DNA of 64,000 nt from Apostichopus japonicus (taxonomy: Eukaryota > Echinodermata > Holothuroidea > Aspidochirotida > Stichopodidae), in the NCBI RefSeq assembly GCF_037975245.1, contig NC_092574.1:27264713-27328712 (forward strand), in the 5' to 3' direction. Position 1 is the first letter of the stretch. Every line of letters begins with the position of its first letter. Under the pieces are notes generated by a model that saw only the letters and a program-made list of their open reading frames with translations, did no database searches and had not been told where the DNA came from. Shown piece by piece: positions 1 to 54,736 of the stretch. A program made the translations under genes and the position numbers.

Positions 1-742
1 TCGTGTGAAATGAGAATATTTCCCCTTGCATCATGAGAACAGTTGTTGGCCATTTCCTGAATCAGCGATTTGTCTAACACATATTGCCAAATGTTTACAC
101 TACTGAAGGTCCTTGTGAAGTCCGAGCGGGTCGGTGATCCTGAGGACGAACAATAACTGAATAAAGTCCTAAATTTCTACAAACAGAATGAAAAAAGAAA
201 CCTTGCATTGTTATAAAGGTAACTGAACAAAAACCAATGCAATAGTAATTGAAACAAGTTCTGCAGCTGCGTTATATTTCTGAACTGTTCTCGATACTTT
301 CACTTGCCTGAATTAAGTAATTCAATGACAACATCACTACTTCATAACAAAAGGTGATTGCTTATAAATCTTTCATCCATTCACTATGTTGCATTGTTTC
401 CATACCTTATGGAGTCATTCATCTAGCCTCAAATGGAGGAAGTAGCTGGGATTCCTACATATACTAATCATGTGATTACAATAATGGAACAGTTTTCAAA
501 AAGCTTACATTAAGAACATTCAGATAAGTTAAAGGTATTAGACAGTTACATGCACAAACATTCAAGTTTATCTTTAAGATAAACATACAGAAACATTCCA
601 GAAAGTAACAATAAGTAACATGCAGAAATGATCAATAATATTTTAGTATCAGACAATGTATATGCAGAAATAATCAAGTATGTTACACATTTCTGACAGT
701 TACCATACGTAAGCATGCTTACATGCTGTAGTCTTCCTACAG
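1..742. other. 3' flank of the SVEP1-like gene, no gene seen
   Basis: AT-rich DNA downstream of the stop at 743-745. It presumably includes the 3' UTR, but no AATAAA or ATTAAA was found on the minus strand below the stop; the AATAAA copies at 948-953 and 851-856 lie upstream of it. Near-copies of an 'acagttacatgcaga' type phrase recur between 540 and 720. No coding signal. Confidence 0.5.
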
Positions 743-42663
<41,921 letters not shown>

Positions 42664-42723
42664 CGTATCATCTGGTAAAGTACAGCTTTTACGTCTTAAA
42701 CCTTCTGAACAGCCCTACAGTAT

Positions 42724-42731
42724 GAATTATA
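42724..42731 (-). promoter_or_regulatory. possible TATA-like box upstream of leader exon A1
   Basis: About 60-70 bases upstream of the leader ATG, the minus strand reads TATAATTC, with an initiator-like TTCAGAA some 25 bases further on. This would give a 5' UTR of about 45-50 nt. The same sequence precedes leader copies A2-A6. It is a weak motif match and could be chance in AT-rich DNA. Confidence 0.2.
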
Positions 42732-43833
42732 GATTTAGTTTTGGAGTTGAACAGACGAAAACTGTTCATTGTTTAAGCGTAAACAATACATTTGATCGTT
42801 AGGTGTTGAAAATAAATCAAATTGTTGGCACTTTCTATGGTTTGGTTTCTATGCCCTTTTGTTGACAAGTTTCGATCTCATTGTCTGTTCGTGCTTCGTC
42901 TCCTGTGCAATATTGGAACGTCCATGCTTCACCACATCTCAAAGGACAACATTGTTTGAAAAACAGGTAGCACTGGAATTCCCCCAGTGTCGTCCAAGTT
43001 TCTTCCATCGGTTTTTCTGCTCAGAAGTATTTTTCTTTGTAAACATGTGTTGCTACGCATGGACAAATTCAATGTGTCTATTAAGCTTGACATTTGACCA
43101 TGTCGTAACCAGAATTTGATTCAAAATGAGTCAATATTAGCCAGAGTGATCTCCAAACTCCCCCTCCCCCATCTTTCCAACCACCACCAAACCTTTTCGC
43201 CCAGCCATAACACCCCTTCCTTTGACCATGATACTGGTTAATATCTACTTTATTCTTCATATCTCATATAATTCGTTCCATGTACGTGAATATTCAACGT
43301 ATGTAGTCTACCCTTCATACAAAATGTTTGCTCACCCTGAATGCTGACATTGTTTCTTCCCAATTTTGAAATGATTTTCCCGTCCACGCTCCCCCTGTCT
43401 CTCTTGGCTACCATTCCCGACTTGATTGTATTTATTTGACTAGCCTCTCGTCTGTCTCTGTCCTCATATTCATAGATGTTCTAATTCTTATTCTTCCCCT
43501 ATTTTTCGCATATACAGAAACTTCGTTTCGTTCATTAACAGACGGAGTTGATACAAACAAGCCTTTGCATTAACTTCATAATAGCAAACTGTGATGGCCG
43601 GGGTGTTCGCGGGATTCGTCTGAGGTTTCTAGTTTTAATACCCTAGGGTCGCACCAACTTCGCAAACAACATGTACTTGAACCTGAACAGTTTCATGATG
43701 GTATTAATTTTGCGTCTCTTCCCAATCCAAAATGATCATACATGTTAGATTATATAAACACATCTATACTTCATTAATACACCATATATGTACAAATATA
43801 GTACACAAATATTGATGGAACAAGCACCTTAAC

Positions 43834-44110
43834 CTTTTGAAGCGATTACGACAAATACAAGCTCCAAGATTAATGTATGTCGTCCAGTTACGGAGTTGTT
43901 GCAAATTCATAATCAAGGACGTTAAATATGAATTTAAGAGACTGAAATCGGTCAGCTTGCGGCTTTGATAAGTCAATGATGGCTTCTTTGCGAGTTCCTG
44001 CTTGCAGGAGGATCTAAAATACATACACCCATAAACACACTGATACTTACTTACATACATACAAGCAAAACCCATATAAGGGTCAAAAGCGTTTTCATAT
44101 TGGCTCGCAT
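43834..44110 (-). pseudogene. interrupted leader exon copy B1
   Basis: From the ATG at 44110 the frame starts MRANMKTLLTLIWVLLV, a variant of leader A, then meets a stop because 196 extra bases (43863-44058) flanked by ATACAAGC (43855-43862 and 44059-44066) interrupt it. Beyond the insert the leader resumes (CTTGTATTTGTCGTAATCGC), and the donor is altered to GTTAAG. The insert starts GTATGT and ends GAG in the minus sense, so it could conceivably be spliced; otherwise the copy is dead. Confidence 0.6.
43863..44058. mobile_element. 196-bp insertion with 8-bp direct repeats in block B
   Basis: Block A reads AAATACAAGCAAAACCC without a break. Block B has the same sequence interrupted by 196 bases, with ATACAAGC on both sides. 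An 8-bp duplication is what hAT-type and P-type DNA transposons leave, so a small non-autonomous element is likely. No clear terminal inverted repeats were seen. The insert recurs at the same place in B2-B5. Confidence 0.55.
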
Positions 44111-45410
44111 CATATCATCTGGTAAAGTAAAGCTTTTACGTCTTAAACCTTCTGCACAGACATACAGTATAAATTACAGATTTAGTTTGGAGTTAAACAG
44201 ACGGGAAACTTTTCATTGTTTAAGCGTAAAACAATACATTTGATCGTTAGGTGTTGTAAATAAATCAAATTGGTTTTTGGAACTTTCGAACTTTCTAGGT
44301 AGGTTCGGTTTCTATGCCCTTTTGTTGACAAGTTTCGATCTCATTGTCTATTCGTGCTTCGTCTCCGGTGCAATATTGGAACTTCCATGCTTCACCACAT
44401 CTCAAAGGACATTGTTTGAAAAACAGGTAGCACTGGAATTTCCCCAGTGTCGTCCAAGTTTTTTCCATCGGTTTTTCTGCTCAGAAGTATTTTTCTTTGT
44501 AAACATGTGTTGCTATGCATGGACAAATTCAATGTGTCTATTAAGCTTAACATTTGACCATGTCGTAACCAGAATTTGATTCAAAATGAGTAACTGTTAG
44601 CTAAAGTGATCTCCACCCCCTTTCTCACCCCTACCAAACAGTTTCACCTAGCCATAACACACCCCTTTTTTCTGCTCAGGTTACTTGTTAACATCTACTT
44701 TATTCTTCATATCTCATATAATTCGTTCCATGTACGTAAATATTCAACGTATGTAGTCTACCCTTCATACAAAATGTTTGCTCACCCTGAATGCTGACAT
44801 TGTTTCTTCCCAATTTTGAAATGATTTTCCCGTCCACACTCCCCCTGTCTCTCTTGGCTACCATTCCCGACTTGATTGTATTTAATTGACTAGCCTCTCG
44901 TCTATCTCTGTCCTCATATTTATAGTTGTTCTAATTCTCATTCTTCCCCTATTGTTTTGCATCTACAGAAATTTCGCTTCTTTCATTAACAGACGGAATT
45001 GATACAAACAAAACCTTTGCATTAACTTCATAATAGCAAACTTTGATGGCCGGGGTGCTCGCGGGATTCGTCTGAGATATGTAGTTTTAATACCCTAAGG
45101 TCGCACCAACCTCGCAAAGAAGATATAATTGAATATAAAAATTTTCAACACCAAAACAAATATTCTGGATAAGTTGTTTCAGCGGACATGGATATGAATT
45201 TTTGTACTAAAAACATTTTTTAATACAAAAAGACGACAGTATAAATGCAAAGTACCCCTGTCATTGGGTGGCTTCAAAAAGAGGTCGCTGAGAGGAGGGG
45301 AGGAACGTGTGGGTTGGCGGAATTTTGAAATAAGGCCTACATATAGTGACGATTTTGAAGTACCGGGCGAAAATGGTAACTCCTTGACTATGAAGTGAAT
45401 ATTGCACTAG

Positions 45411-46326
45411 AAATGTACTCGCTTTGTGGTCCCCGTGATAGCAGCGTGGACTTATCTGCTTGTGTTCAGTTAGGCTATGACATAAGGGAAGCCAGCAATC
45501 TCGTAACGAACCTCTTCAACTCCACAAGAAATATATGTACGGTATCTGGTCTTACACGTACCGTATCTATCACTTCTTTACACTAAAAGGTTACAGATGT
45601 CAAATTAACACAAAACAGCAACACAAATTCCAAGGCTACAAATGTTAGCGCTAATTTTGCGGTATTTACACGGTAAGCGGAATATCTTTTGCATGATACT
45701 AATTTGTTTACACTTTGACTTTTAGCACAAGAGGGCTTTCCAAAAATGGCTTTCAAGGTATATGTCTATATATGCTCTGAAAGTCCACCATGTAAAAGTT
45801 ACCCATTAATGTATAATAACGGTATATATAAGATACCTCGGCAATTATGGTATCCAGGCCCTGTGATTTTAACTCCCAGTTCCACTTTCAACTATATAGT
45901 GGTCACGGAAGACTTCCTTGGAGTTTCGTTAAGCGTTTAAATTTGTGATGGCAGTTTCAAATAAAATAAAAGTTCGTCTTCGCTCGCGAATAGCCTAGGG
46001 GTGGCCTAAAGATAGTTGAATAACATATGGTACTATACCTGCTGGTGTAACTTCATGTGTTACTTGATTCAAAACTTAATATCCTGCTGGAAGAAACTAG
46101 TTTGTATTGACCAAAGATAAAAGTTCAACAAACCATCCCCAAAGTTGCATTGCAGGACTGCTACGGATATGTGGATGGCAATTGTGCAGCACAAGATTTC
46201 AAACTGTTCACAACGAATAATCTGTATGCTATAATCTTTTTCAACATCGAGAAAGAGAGCTAAGGTGTGCTAATAGCATCAATGCATATATACGCTAAGT
46301 TTGAGGAAATCTGCAAACGTCCATGA
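45411..46326 (+). pseudogene. block C gene, copy C2 (stop in exon Z)
   Basis: Exon X (45411-45557) and exon Y (45726-45940) are open, but exon Z (46156-46326) has GAG AGC TAA in the middle of an otherwise conserved frame. See copy C3 for the model. Confidence 0.45.
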
Positions 46327-46818
46327 TACGTTTCGGGTATCGAAACGTTCACAATCGATAATGATAAGGGAAAAGGAATCTCAAGTTAACTATTTTCTGC
46401 GAACCAACTGTTGGTAGATCAATTGAAATAAGACTTCATTCTTTCCGCAAGATTGTGAAAGCGTTCTAGATCTAACGACGATATTAAAGGGAGTCTGCAT
46501 TTATGTAACCATTAGGTATGGAGTAGTGTCTATTCCCTTTCGCTTGACGCAGCATCGTCATCATCACACGGTCACAATCTCGATACAAGGCGACTGTGGT
46601 TGAGAGTGAATTAGTTAAGTCGGTTTGTTTTCTTTGTCCGGGCTCTTTTTTTGGACGACTTCTTAAAAAGTATCATACATTGCCTGCTAATTAATTTTGC
46701 GTCTCTTCCCAATCCACTACCTTACATGCAAGATGATATAAACACATTTATACTTCATTAATACACCATATATATGTACAAATATCATACACAATGATTG
46801 ATGGAACAAGCACCTTAC

Positions 46819-46891
46819 CTTCTGAAGCGATTACACCAAATACAAGCAAAACCCACATATGGGTCGAAAAAGTTTTGATATTGGCTCGCAT
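46819..46891 (-). CDS. leader exon copy A2 (signal peptide)
   Basis: Identical 73-nt leader frame to A1, with ATG, hydrophobic core and GTAAGG donor in phase 1. It could act as an alternative first exon of the SVEP1-like gene, or be unused. Confidence 0.45.
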
Positions 46892-48060
46892 CGTATCATC
46901 TGGTAAAGTACAGCTTTTACGTCTTAAACCTTCTGAACAGCCCTACAGTATGAATTATAGATTTAGTTTTGGAGTTGAACAGACGAAAACTGTTCATTGT
47001 TTAAGCGTAAACAATACATTTGATCGTTAGGTGTTGAAAATAAATCAAATTGTTGGCACTTTCTATGGTTTGGTTTCTATGCCCTTTTGTTGACAAGTTT
47101 CGATCTCATTGTCTGTTCGTGCTTCGTCTCCTGTGCAATATTGGAACGTAAGCTTCAGTACATCTCAAAGGACAACATTGTTTGAAAAACAGGTAGCACT
47201 GGAATTCCCCCAGTGTCGTCCAAGTTTTTTCCATCGGTTTTTCTGCTCAGAAGTATTTTTCTTTGTAAACATGTGTTGCTACGCATGGACAAATTCAATG
47301 TGTCTATTAAGCTTGACATTTGACCATGTCGTAACCAGAATTTGATTCAAAATGAGTCAATATTAGCCAGAGTGATCTCCAAACTCCCCCTCCCCCATCT
47401 TTCCAACCACCACCAAACCTTTTCGCCCAGCCATAACACCCCTTCCTTTGACCATGATACTGGTTAATATCTACTTTATTCTTCATATCTCATATAATTC
47501 GTTCCATGTACGTGAATATTCAACGTATGTAGTCTACCCTTCATACAAAATGTTTGCTCACCCTGAATGCTGACATTGTTTCTTCCCAATTTTGAAATGA
47601 TTTTCCCGTCCACGCTCCCCCTGTTTCTCTTGGCTACCATTCCCGACTTGATTGTATTTATTTGACTAGCCTCTCGTCTGTCTCTGTCCTCATATTCATA
47701 GATGTTTTAATTCTTATTCTTCCCCTATTTTTCGCATATACAGAAACTTCGTTTCGTTCATTAACAGACGGAGTTGATACAAACAAAACCTTTGCATTAA
47801 CTTCATAATAGCAAACTGTGATGGCCGGGGTGTTCGCGGGATTCGTCTGAGGTTTCTAGTTTTAATACCCTAGGGTCGCACCAACTTCGCAAACAACATG
47901 TACTTGAACCTGAACAGTTTCATGATGGTATTAATTTTGCGTCTCTTCCCAATCCAAAATGATCATACATGTTAGATTATATAAACACATTTATACTTCA
48001 TTAATACACCATATATGTACAAATATAGTACACAAATATTGATGGAACAAGCACCTTAAC

Positions 48061-48337
48061 CTTTTGAAGCGATTACGACAAATACAAGCTCCAAGATTAA
48101 TGTATGTCGTCCAGTTACGGAGTTGTTGCAAATTCATAATCATGGACGTTAAATATGAATCTAAGAGACTGAAATCGGTCAGCTTGCGGCTTTGATAAGT
48201 CAATGATGGCTTCTTTGCGAGTTCCTGCTTGCAGGAGGATCTAAAATACATACACCCATAAACACACTGATACTTACTTACATACATACAAGCAAAACCC
48301 ATATAAGTGTCAAAAGCGTTTTCATATTGGCTCGCAT
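48061..48337 (-). pseudogene. interrupted leader exon copy B2
   Basis: Same insertion at the same place as B1, with a few substitutions. The shared insert shows it predates the array amplification. Confidence 0.6.
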
Positions 48338-49614
48338 CATATCATCTGGTAAAGTAAAGCTTTTACGTCTTAAACCTTCTGCACAGACATACAGTATAAA
48401 TTACAGATTTAGTTTGGAGTTAAACAGACGGGAAACTTTTCATTGTTTAAGCGTAAAACAATACATTTGATCGTTAGGTGTTGAAAATAAATCAAATTGG
48501 TTTTTGGAACTTTCGAACTTTCTAGGTAGGTTCGGTTTCTATGCCCTTTTGTTGACAAGTTTCGATCTCATTGTCTATTCGTGCTTCGTCTCCGGTGCAA
48601 TATTGGAACTTCCATGCTTCACCACATCTCAAAGGATATTGTTTGAAAAACAGGTAGCACTGGAATTTCCCCAGTGTCGTCCAAGTTTTTTCCATCGGTT
48701 TTTCTGCTCAGAAGTATTTTTCTTTGTAAACATGTGTTGCTATGCATGGACAAATTCAATGTGTCTATTAAGCTTAACATTTGACCATGTCGTAACCAGA
48801 ATTTGATTCAAAATGAGTAACTGTTAGCTAAAGTGATCTCCACTCCCTTTCTCACCCCTACCAAACAGTTTCACCTAGCCATAACACACCCCTTTTTTCT
48901 GCTCAGGTTACTTGTTAACATCTACTTTATTCTTCATATCTCATATAATTCGTTCCATGTACGTAAATATTCAACGTATGTTTGCTCACCCTGAATGCTG
49001 ACATTTTTTCTTCCCAATTTTGAAATGATTTTCCCGTCCACACTCCCCCTGTCTCTCTTGGCTACCATTCCCGACTTGATTGTATTTAATTGACTAGCCT
49101 CTCGTCTATCTCTGTCCTCATATTTATAGTTGTTCTAATTCTCATTCTTCCCCTATTGTTTTGCATCTACAGAAATTTCGTTTCTTTCATTAACAGACGG
49201 AATTGATACAAACAAAACCTTTGCATTAACTTCATAATAGCAAACTATGATGGCCGAGGTGCTCGCGGGATTCGTCTGAGATATGTAGTTTTAATACCCT
49301 AAGGTCGCACCAACCTCGCAAAGAAGATATAATTGAATATAAAAATTTTCAACACCAAAACAAATATTCTGGATAAGTTGTTTCAGCGGACATGGATATG
49401 AATTTTTGTACTAAAAACATTTTTTAATACAAAAAGACGACAGTATAAATGCAAAGTACCCCTGTCATTGGGTGGCTTCAAAAAGAGGTCGCTGAGAGGA
49501 GGGGAGGAACGTGTGGGTTGGCGGAATTTTGAAATAAGGCCTACATATAGTGACGATTTTGAAGTACCGGGCAAAAATGGTAACTCCTTGACTATGAAGT
49601 GAATATTGCACTAG

Positions 49615-50530
49615 AAATGTACTCGCTTTGTGGTCCCCGTGAGAGCAGCGTGGACTTATCTGCTTGTGTTCAGTTAGGCTATGACATAAGGGAAGCCAGC
49701 AATCTCGTAACGAACCTCTTCAACTCCACAAGAAATATATGTACGGTATCTGGTCTTACACGTACCGTATCTATCACTTCTTTACACTAAAAGGTTACAG
49801 ATGTCAAATTAACACAAAACAGCAACACAAATTCCAAGGCTACAAATGTTAGCGCTAATTTTGCGGTATTTACACGGTAAGCGGAATATCTTTTGCATGA
49901 TACTAATTTGTTTACACTTTGACTTTTAGCACAAGAGGGCTTTCCAAAAATGGCTTTCAAGGTATATGTCTATATATGCTCTGAAAGTCCACCATGTAAA
50001 AGTTACCCATTAATGTATAATAAAGGTATATATAAGATACCTCGGCAATTATGGTATCCAGGCCCTGTGATTTTAACTCCCAGTTCCACTTTCAACTATA
50101 TAGTGGTCACGGAAGACTTCCTTGGAGTTTCGTTAAGCGTTTAAATTTGTGATGGCAGTTTCAAATAAAATAAAAGTTCGTCTTCGCTCGCGAATAGCCT
50201 AGGGGTGGCCTAAAGATAGTTGAATAACATATGGTACTATACCTGCTGGTGTAACTTCATGTGTTACTTGATTCAAAACTTAATATCCTGCTGGAAGAAA
50301 CTAGTTTGTATTGACCAAAGATAAAAGTTCAACAAACCATCCCCAAAGTTGCATTGCAGGACTGCTACGGATATGTGGATGGCAATTGTGCAGCACAAGA
50401 TTTCAAACTGTTCACAACGAATAATCTGTATGCTATAATCTTTTTCAACATCGAGAAAGAGAGCTACGGTGTGCTTATAGCATCAATGCATATATACGCT
50501 AAGTTTGAGGAAATCTGCAAACGTCCATGA
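49615..50530 (+). CDS. block C candidate gene, copy C3, three exon-like frames all open
   Basis: Unrecognised plus-strand protein. Exon X (49615-49761) follows acceptor ATTGCACTAG and reads MYSLCGPRESS...SACVQLGYDIREASNLV...NICTVSGLT, ending C|GTACCG. Exon Y (49930 to about 50141) follows acceptor GACTTTTAG in matching phase: QEGFPKMAFKVYVYICSESP, PPCKSYPLMYN, VILTPSSTFNYIVVTEDFLG. Exon Z (50360-50530) follows TTGCATTGCAG: DCYGYVDGNCAAQDFKLF, IIFFNIEKESYGVLIAS, YAKFEEICKRP, then TGA. The Y-Z join is uncertain: AGC|GTTTAA fits the phase but is a poor donor, and exon Y is also followed at once by a stop and AATAAA. Alternating Cys and beta-strand-like stretches suggest an extracellular domain. 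I do not recognise the family. No leader or first exon was found on this strand. Confidence 0.4.
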
Positions 50531-51022
50531 TACGTTTCGGGTATCGAAACGTTCACAATCGATAATGATAAGGGAAAAGGAATCTCAAGTTAACTATTTT
50601 CTGCAAACCAACTGTTGGTAGATCAATTGAAATAAGACTTCATTCTTTCCGCAAGATTGTGAAAGCGTTCTAGATCTAACGACGCTATTAAAGGGAGTCT
50701 GCATTTATGTAACCATTAGGTATGGAGTAGTGTCTATTCCCTTTCGCTTGACGCAGCATCGTCATCATCACACGGTCACAATCTCGATACAAGGCGACTG
50801 TGGTTGAGAGTGAATTAGTTAAGTCGGTTTGTTTTCTTTGTCCGGGCTCTTTTTTTGGACGACTTCTTAAAAAGTATCATACATTGCCTGCTAATTAATT
50901 TTGCGTCTCTTCCCAATCCACTACCTTACATGCAAGATGATATAAACACATTTATACTTCATTAATACACCATATATATGTACAAATATCATACACAATG
51001 ATTGATGGAACAAGCACCTTAC

Positions 51023-51095
51023 CTTCTGAAGCGATTACACCAAATACAAGCAAAACCCACATATGGGTCGAAAAAGTTTTGATATTGGCTCGCAT
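51023..51095 (-). CDS. leader exon copy A3 (signal peptide)
   Basis: Same leader frame and donor as A1. The upstream TATA-like stretch is also kept. Use is unproven. Confidence 0.45.
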
Positions 51096-52266
51096 CGTAT
51101 CATCTGGTAAAGTACAGCTTTTACGTCTTAAACCTTCTGAACAGCCCTACAGTATGAATTATAGATTTAGTTTTGGAGTTGAACAGACGAAAACTGTTCA
51201 TTGTTTAAGCGTAAACAATACATTTGATCGTTAGGTGTTGAAAATAAATCAAATTGTTGGCACTTTCTATGGTTTGGTTTCTATGCCCTTTTGTTGACAA
51301 GTTTCGATCTCATTGTCTGTTCGTGCTTCGTCTCCTGTGCAATATTGGAACGTCCATGCTTCAGTACATCTCAAAGGACAACATTGTTTGAAAAACAGGT
51401 AGCACTGGAATTCCCCCAGTGTCGTCCAAGTTTTTTCCATCGGTTTTTCTGCTCAGAAGTATTTTTCTTTGTAAACATGTGTTGCTACGCATGGACAAAT
51501 TCAATGTGTCTATTAAGCTTGACATTTGACCATGTCGTAACCAGAATTTGATTCAAAATGAGTCAATATTAGCCAGAGTGATCTCCAAACTCCCCCTCCC
51601 CCATCTTTCCAACCACCACCAAACCTTTTCGCCCAGCCATAACACCCCTTCCTTTGACCATGATACTGGTTAATATCTACTTTATTCTTCATATCTCATA
51701 TAATTCGTTCCATGTACGTGAATATTCAACGTATGTAGTCTACCCTTCATACAAAATGTTTGCTCACCCTGAATGCTGACATTGTTTCTTCCCAATTTTG
51801 AAATGATTTTCCCGTCCACGCTCCCCCTGTTTCTCTTGGCTACCATTCCCGACTTGATTGTATTTATTTGACTAGCCTCTCGTCTGTCTCTGTCCTCATA
51901 TTCATAGATGTTTTAATTCTTATTCTTCCCCTATTTTTCGCATATACAGAAACTTCGTTTCGTTCATTAACAGACGGAGTTGATACAAACAAAACCTTTG
52001 CATTAACTTCATAATAGCAAACTGTGATGGCCGGGGTGTTCGCGGGATTCGTCTGAGGTTTCTAGTTTTAATACCCTAGGGTCGCACCAACTTCGCAAAC
52101 AACATGTACTTGAACCTGAACAGTTTCATGATGGTATTAATTTTGCGTCTCTTCCCAATCCAAAATGATCATACATGTTAGATTATATAAACACATTTAT
52201 ACTTCATTAATACACCATATATGTACAAATATAGTACACAAATATTGATGGAACAAGCACCTTAAC

Positions 52267-52543
52267 CTTTTGAAGCGATTACGACAAATACAAGCTCCAA
52301 GATTAATGTATGTCGTCCAGTTACGGAGTTGTTGCAAATTCATAATCATGGACGTTAAATATGAATCTAAGAGACTGAAATCGGTCAGCTTGCGGCTTTG
52401 ATAAGTCAATGATGGCTTCTTTGCGAGTTCCTGCTTGCAGGAGGATCTAAAATACATACACCCATAAACACACTGATACTTACTTACATACATACAAGCA
52501 AAACCCATATAAGTGTCAAAAGCGTTTTCATATTGGCTCGCAT
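52267..52543 (-). pseudogene. interrupted leader exon copy B3
   Basis: Same structure as B2, in unit U3. Confidence 0.6.
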
Positions 52544-53820
52544 CATATCATCTGGTAAAGTAAAGCTTTTACGTCTTAAACCTTCTGCACAGACATACAG
52601 TATAAATTACAGATTTAGTTTGGAGTTAAACAGACGGGAAACTTTTCATTGTTTAAGCGTAAAACAATACATTTGATCGTTAGGTGTTGAAAATAAATCA
52701 AATTGGTTTTTGGAACTTTCGAACTTTCTAGGTAGGTTCGGTTTCTATGCCCTTTTGTTGACAAGTTTCGATCTCATTGTCTATTCGTGCTTCGTCTCCG
52801 GTGCAATATTGGAACTTCCATGCTTCACCACATCTCAAAGGACATTGTTTGAAAAACAGGTAGCACTGGAATTTCCCCAGTGTCGTCCAAGTTTTTTCCA
52901 TCGGTTTTTCTGCTCAGAAGTATTTTTCTTTGTAAACATGTGTTGCTATGCATGGACAAATTCAATGTGTCTATTAAGCTTAACATTTGACCATGTCGTA
53001 ACCAGAATTTGATTCAAAATGAGTAACTGTTAGCTAAAGTGATCTCCACCCCCTTTCTCACCCCTACCAAACAGTTTCACCTAGCCATAACACACCCCTT
53101 TTTTCTGCTCAGGTTACTTGTTAACATCTACTTTATTCTTCATATCTCATATAATTCGTTCCATGTACGTAAATATTCAACGTATGTTTGCTCACCCTGA
53201 ATGCTGACATTTTTTCTTCCCAATTTTGAAATGATTTTCCCGTCCACACTCCCCCTGTCTCTCTTGGCTACCATTCCCGACTTGATTGTATTTAATTGAC
53301 TAGCCTCTCGTCTATCTCTGTCCTCATATTTATAGTTGTTCTAATTCTCATTCTTCCCCTATTGTTTTGCATCTACAGAAATTTCGTTTCTTTCATTAAC
53401 AGACGGAATTGATACAAACAAAACCTTTGCATTAACTTCATAATAGCAAACTATGATGGCCGAGGTGCTCGCGGGATTCGTCTGAGATATGTAGTTTTAA
53501 TACCCTAAGGTCGCACCAACCTCGCAAAGAAGATATAATTGAATATAAAAATTTTCAACACCAAAACAAATATTCTGGATAAGTTGTTTCAGCGGACATG
53601 GATATGAATTTTTGTACTAAAAACATTTTTTAATACAAAAAGACGACAGTATAAATGCAAAGTACCCCTGTCATTGAGTGGCTTCAAAAAGAGGTCGCTG
53701 AGAGGAGGGGAGGAACGTGTGGGTTGGCGGAATTTTGAAATAAGGCCTACATATAGTGACGATTTTGAAGTACCGGGCGAAAATGGTAACTCCTTGACTA
53801 TGAAGTGAATATTGCACTAG

Positions 53821-54736
53821 AAATGTACTCGCTTTGTGGTCCCCGTGAGAGCAGCGTGGACTTATCTGCTTGTGTTCAGTTAGGCTATGACATAAGGGAA
53901 GCCAGCAATCTCGTAACGAACCTCTTCAACTCCACAAGAAATATATGTACGGTATCTGGTCTTACACGTACCGTATCTATCACTTCTTTACACTAAAAGG
54001 TTACAGATGTCAAATTAACACAAAACAGCAACACAAATTCCAAGGCTACAAATGTTAGCGCTAATTTTGCGGTATTTACACGGTAAGCGGAATATCTTTT
54101 GCATGATACTAATTTGTTTACACTTTGACTTTTAGCACAAGAGGGCTTTCCAAAAATGGCTTTCAAGGTATATGTCTATATATGCTCTGAAAGTCCACCA
54201 TGTAAAAGTTACCCATTAATGTATAATAACGGTATATATAAGATACCTCGGCAATTATGGTATCCAGGCCCTGTGATTTTAACTCCCAGTTCCACTTTCA
54301 ACTATATAGTGGTCACGGAAGACTTCCTTGGAGTTTCGTTAAGCGTTTAAATTTGTGATGGCAGTTTCAAATAAAATAAAAGTTCGTCTTCGCTCGCGAA
54401 TAGCCTAGGGGTGGCCTAAAGATAGTTGAATAACATATGGTACTATACCTGCTGGTGTAACTTCATGTGTTACTTGATTCAAAACTTAATATCCTGCTGG
54501 AAGAAACTAGTTTGTATTGACCAAAGATAAAAGTTCAACAAACCATCCCCAAAGTTGCATTGCAGGACTGCTACGGATATGTGGATGGCAATTGTGCAGC
54601 ACAAGATTTCAAACTGTTCACAACGAATAATCTGCATGCTATAATCTTTTTCAACATCGAGAAAGAGAGCTAAGGTGTGCTAATAGCATCAATGCATATA
54701 TACGCTAAGTTTGAGGAAATCTGCAAACGTCCATGA
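53821..54736 (+). pseudogene. block C gene, copy C4 (stop in exon Z)
   Basis: Exons X (53821-53967) and Y (54136-54350) are open. Exon Z (54566-54736) carries the same TAA after GAG AGC as copy C2. Confidence 0.45.

Larger units (their letters stand above)
46599..50802. repeat. tandem unit U2 (4204 bp): blocks A2, B2, C3
   Basis: Same order as U1 and nearly identical. It is shorter partly because the block-B stretch TAGTCTACCCTTCATACAAAA (about 20 bases in U1) is deleted. Block A2 has a local change around 47150 (GAACGTAAGCTTCAG). Confidence 0.92.

Noticed and set aside
43764-44075. 103-residue minus-strand frame with several Cys
   Set aside because: It runs through the 196-bp insertion and the broken leader copy B; no independent support.
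44277-44579. 100-residue plus-strand frame with a hydrophobic start, as a secreted-protein gene
   Set aside because: The apparent start is TTG, not ATG, and no splice or promoter context was found; kept only as an observation about open-frame conservation.
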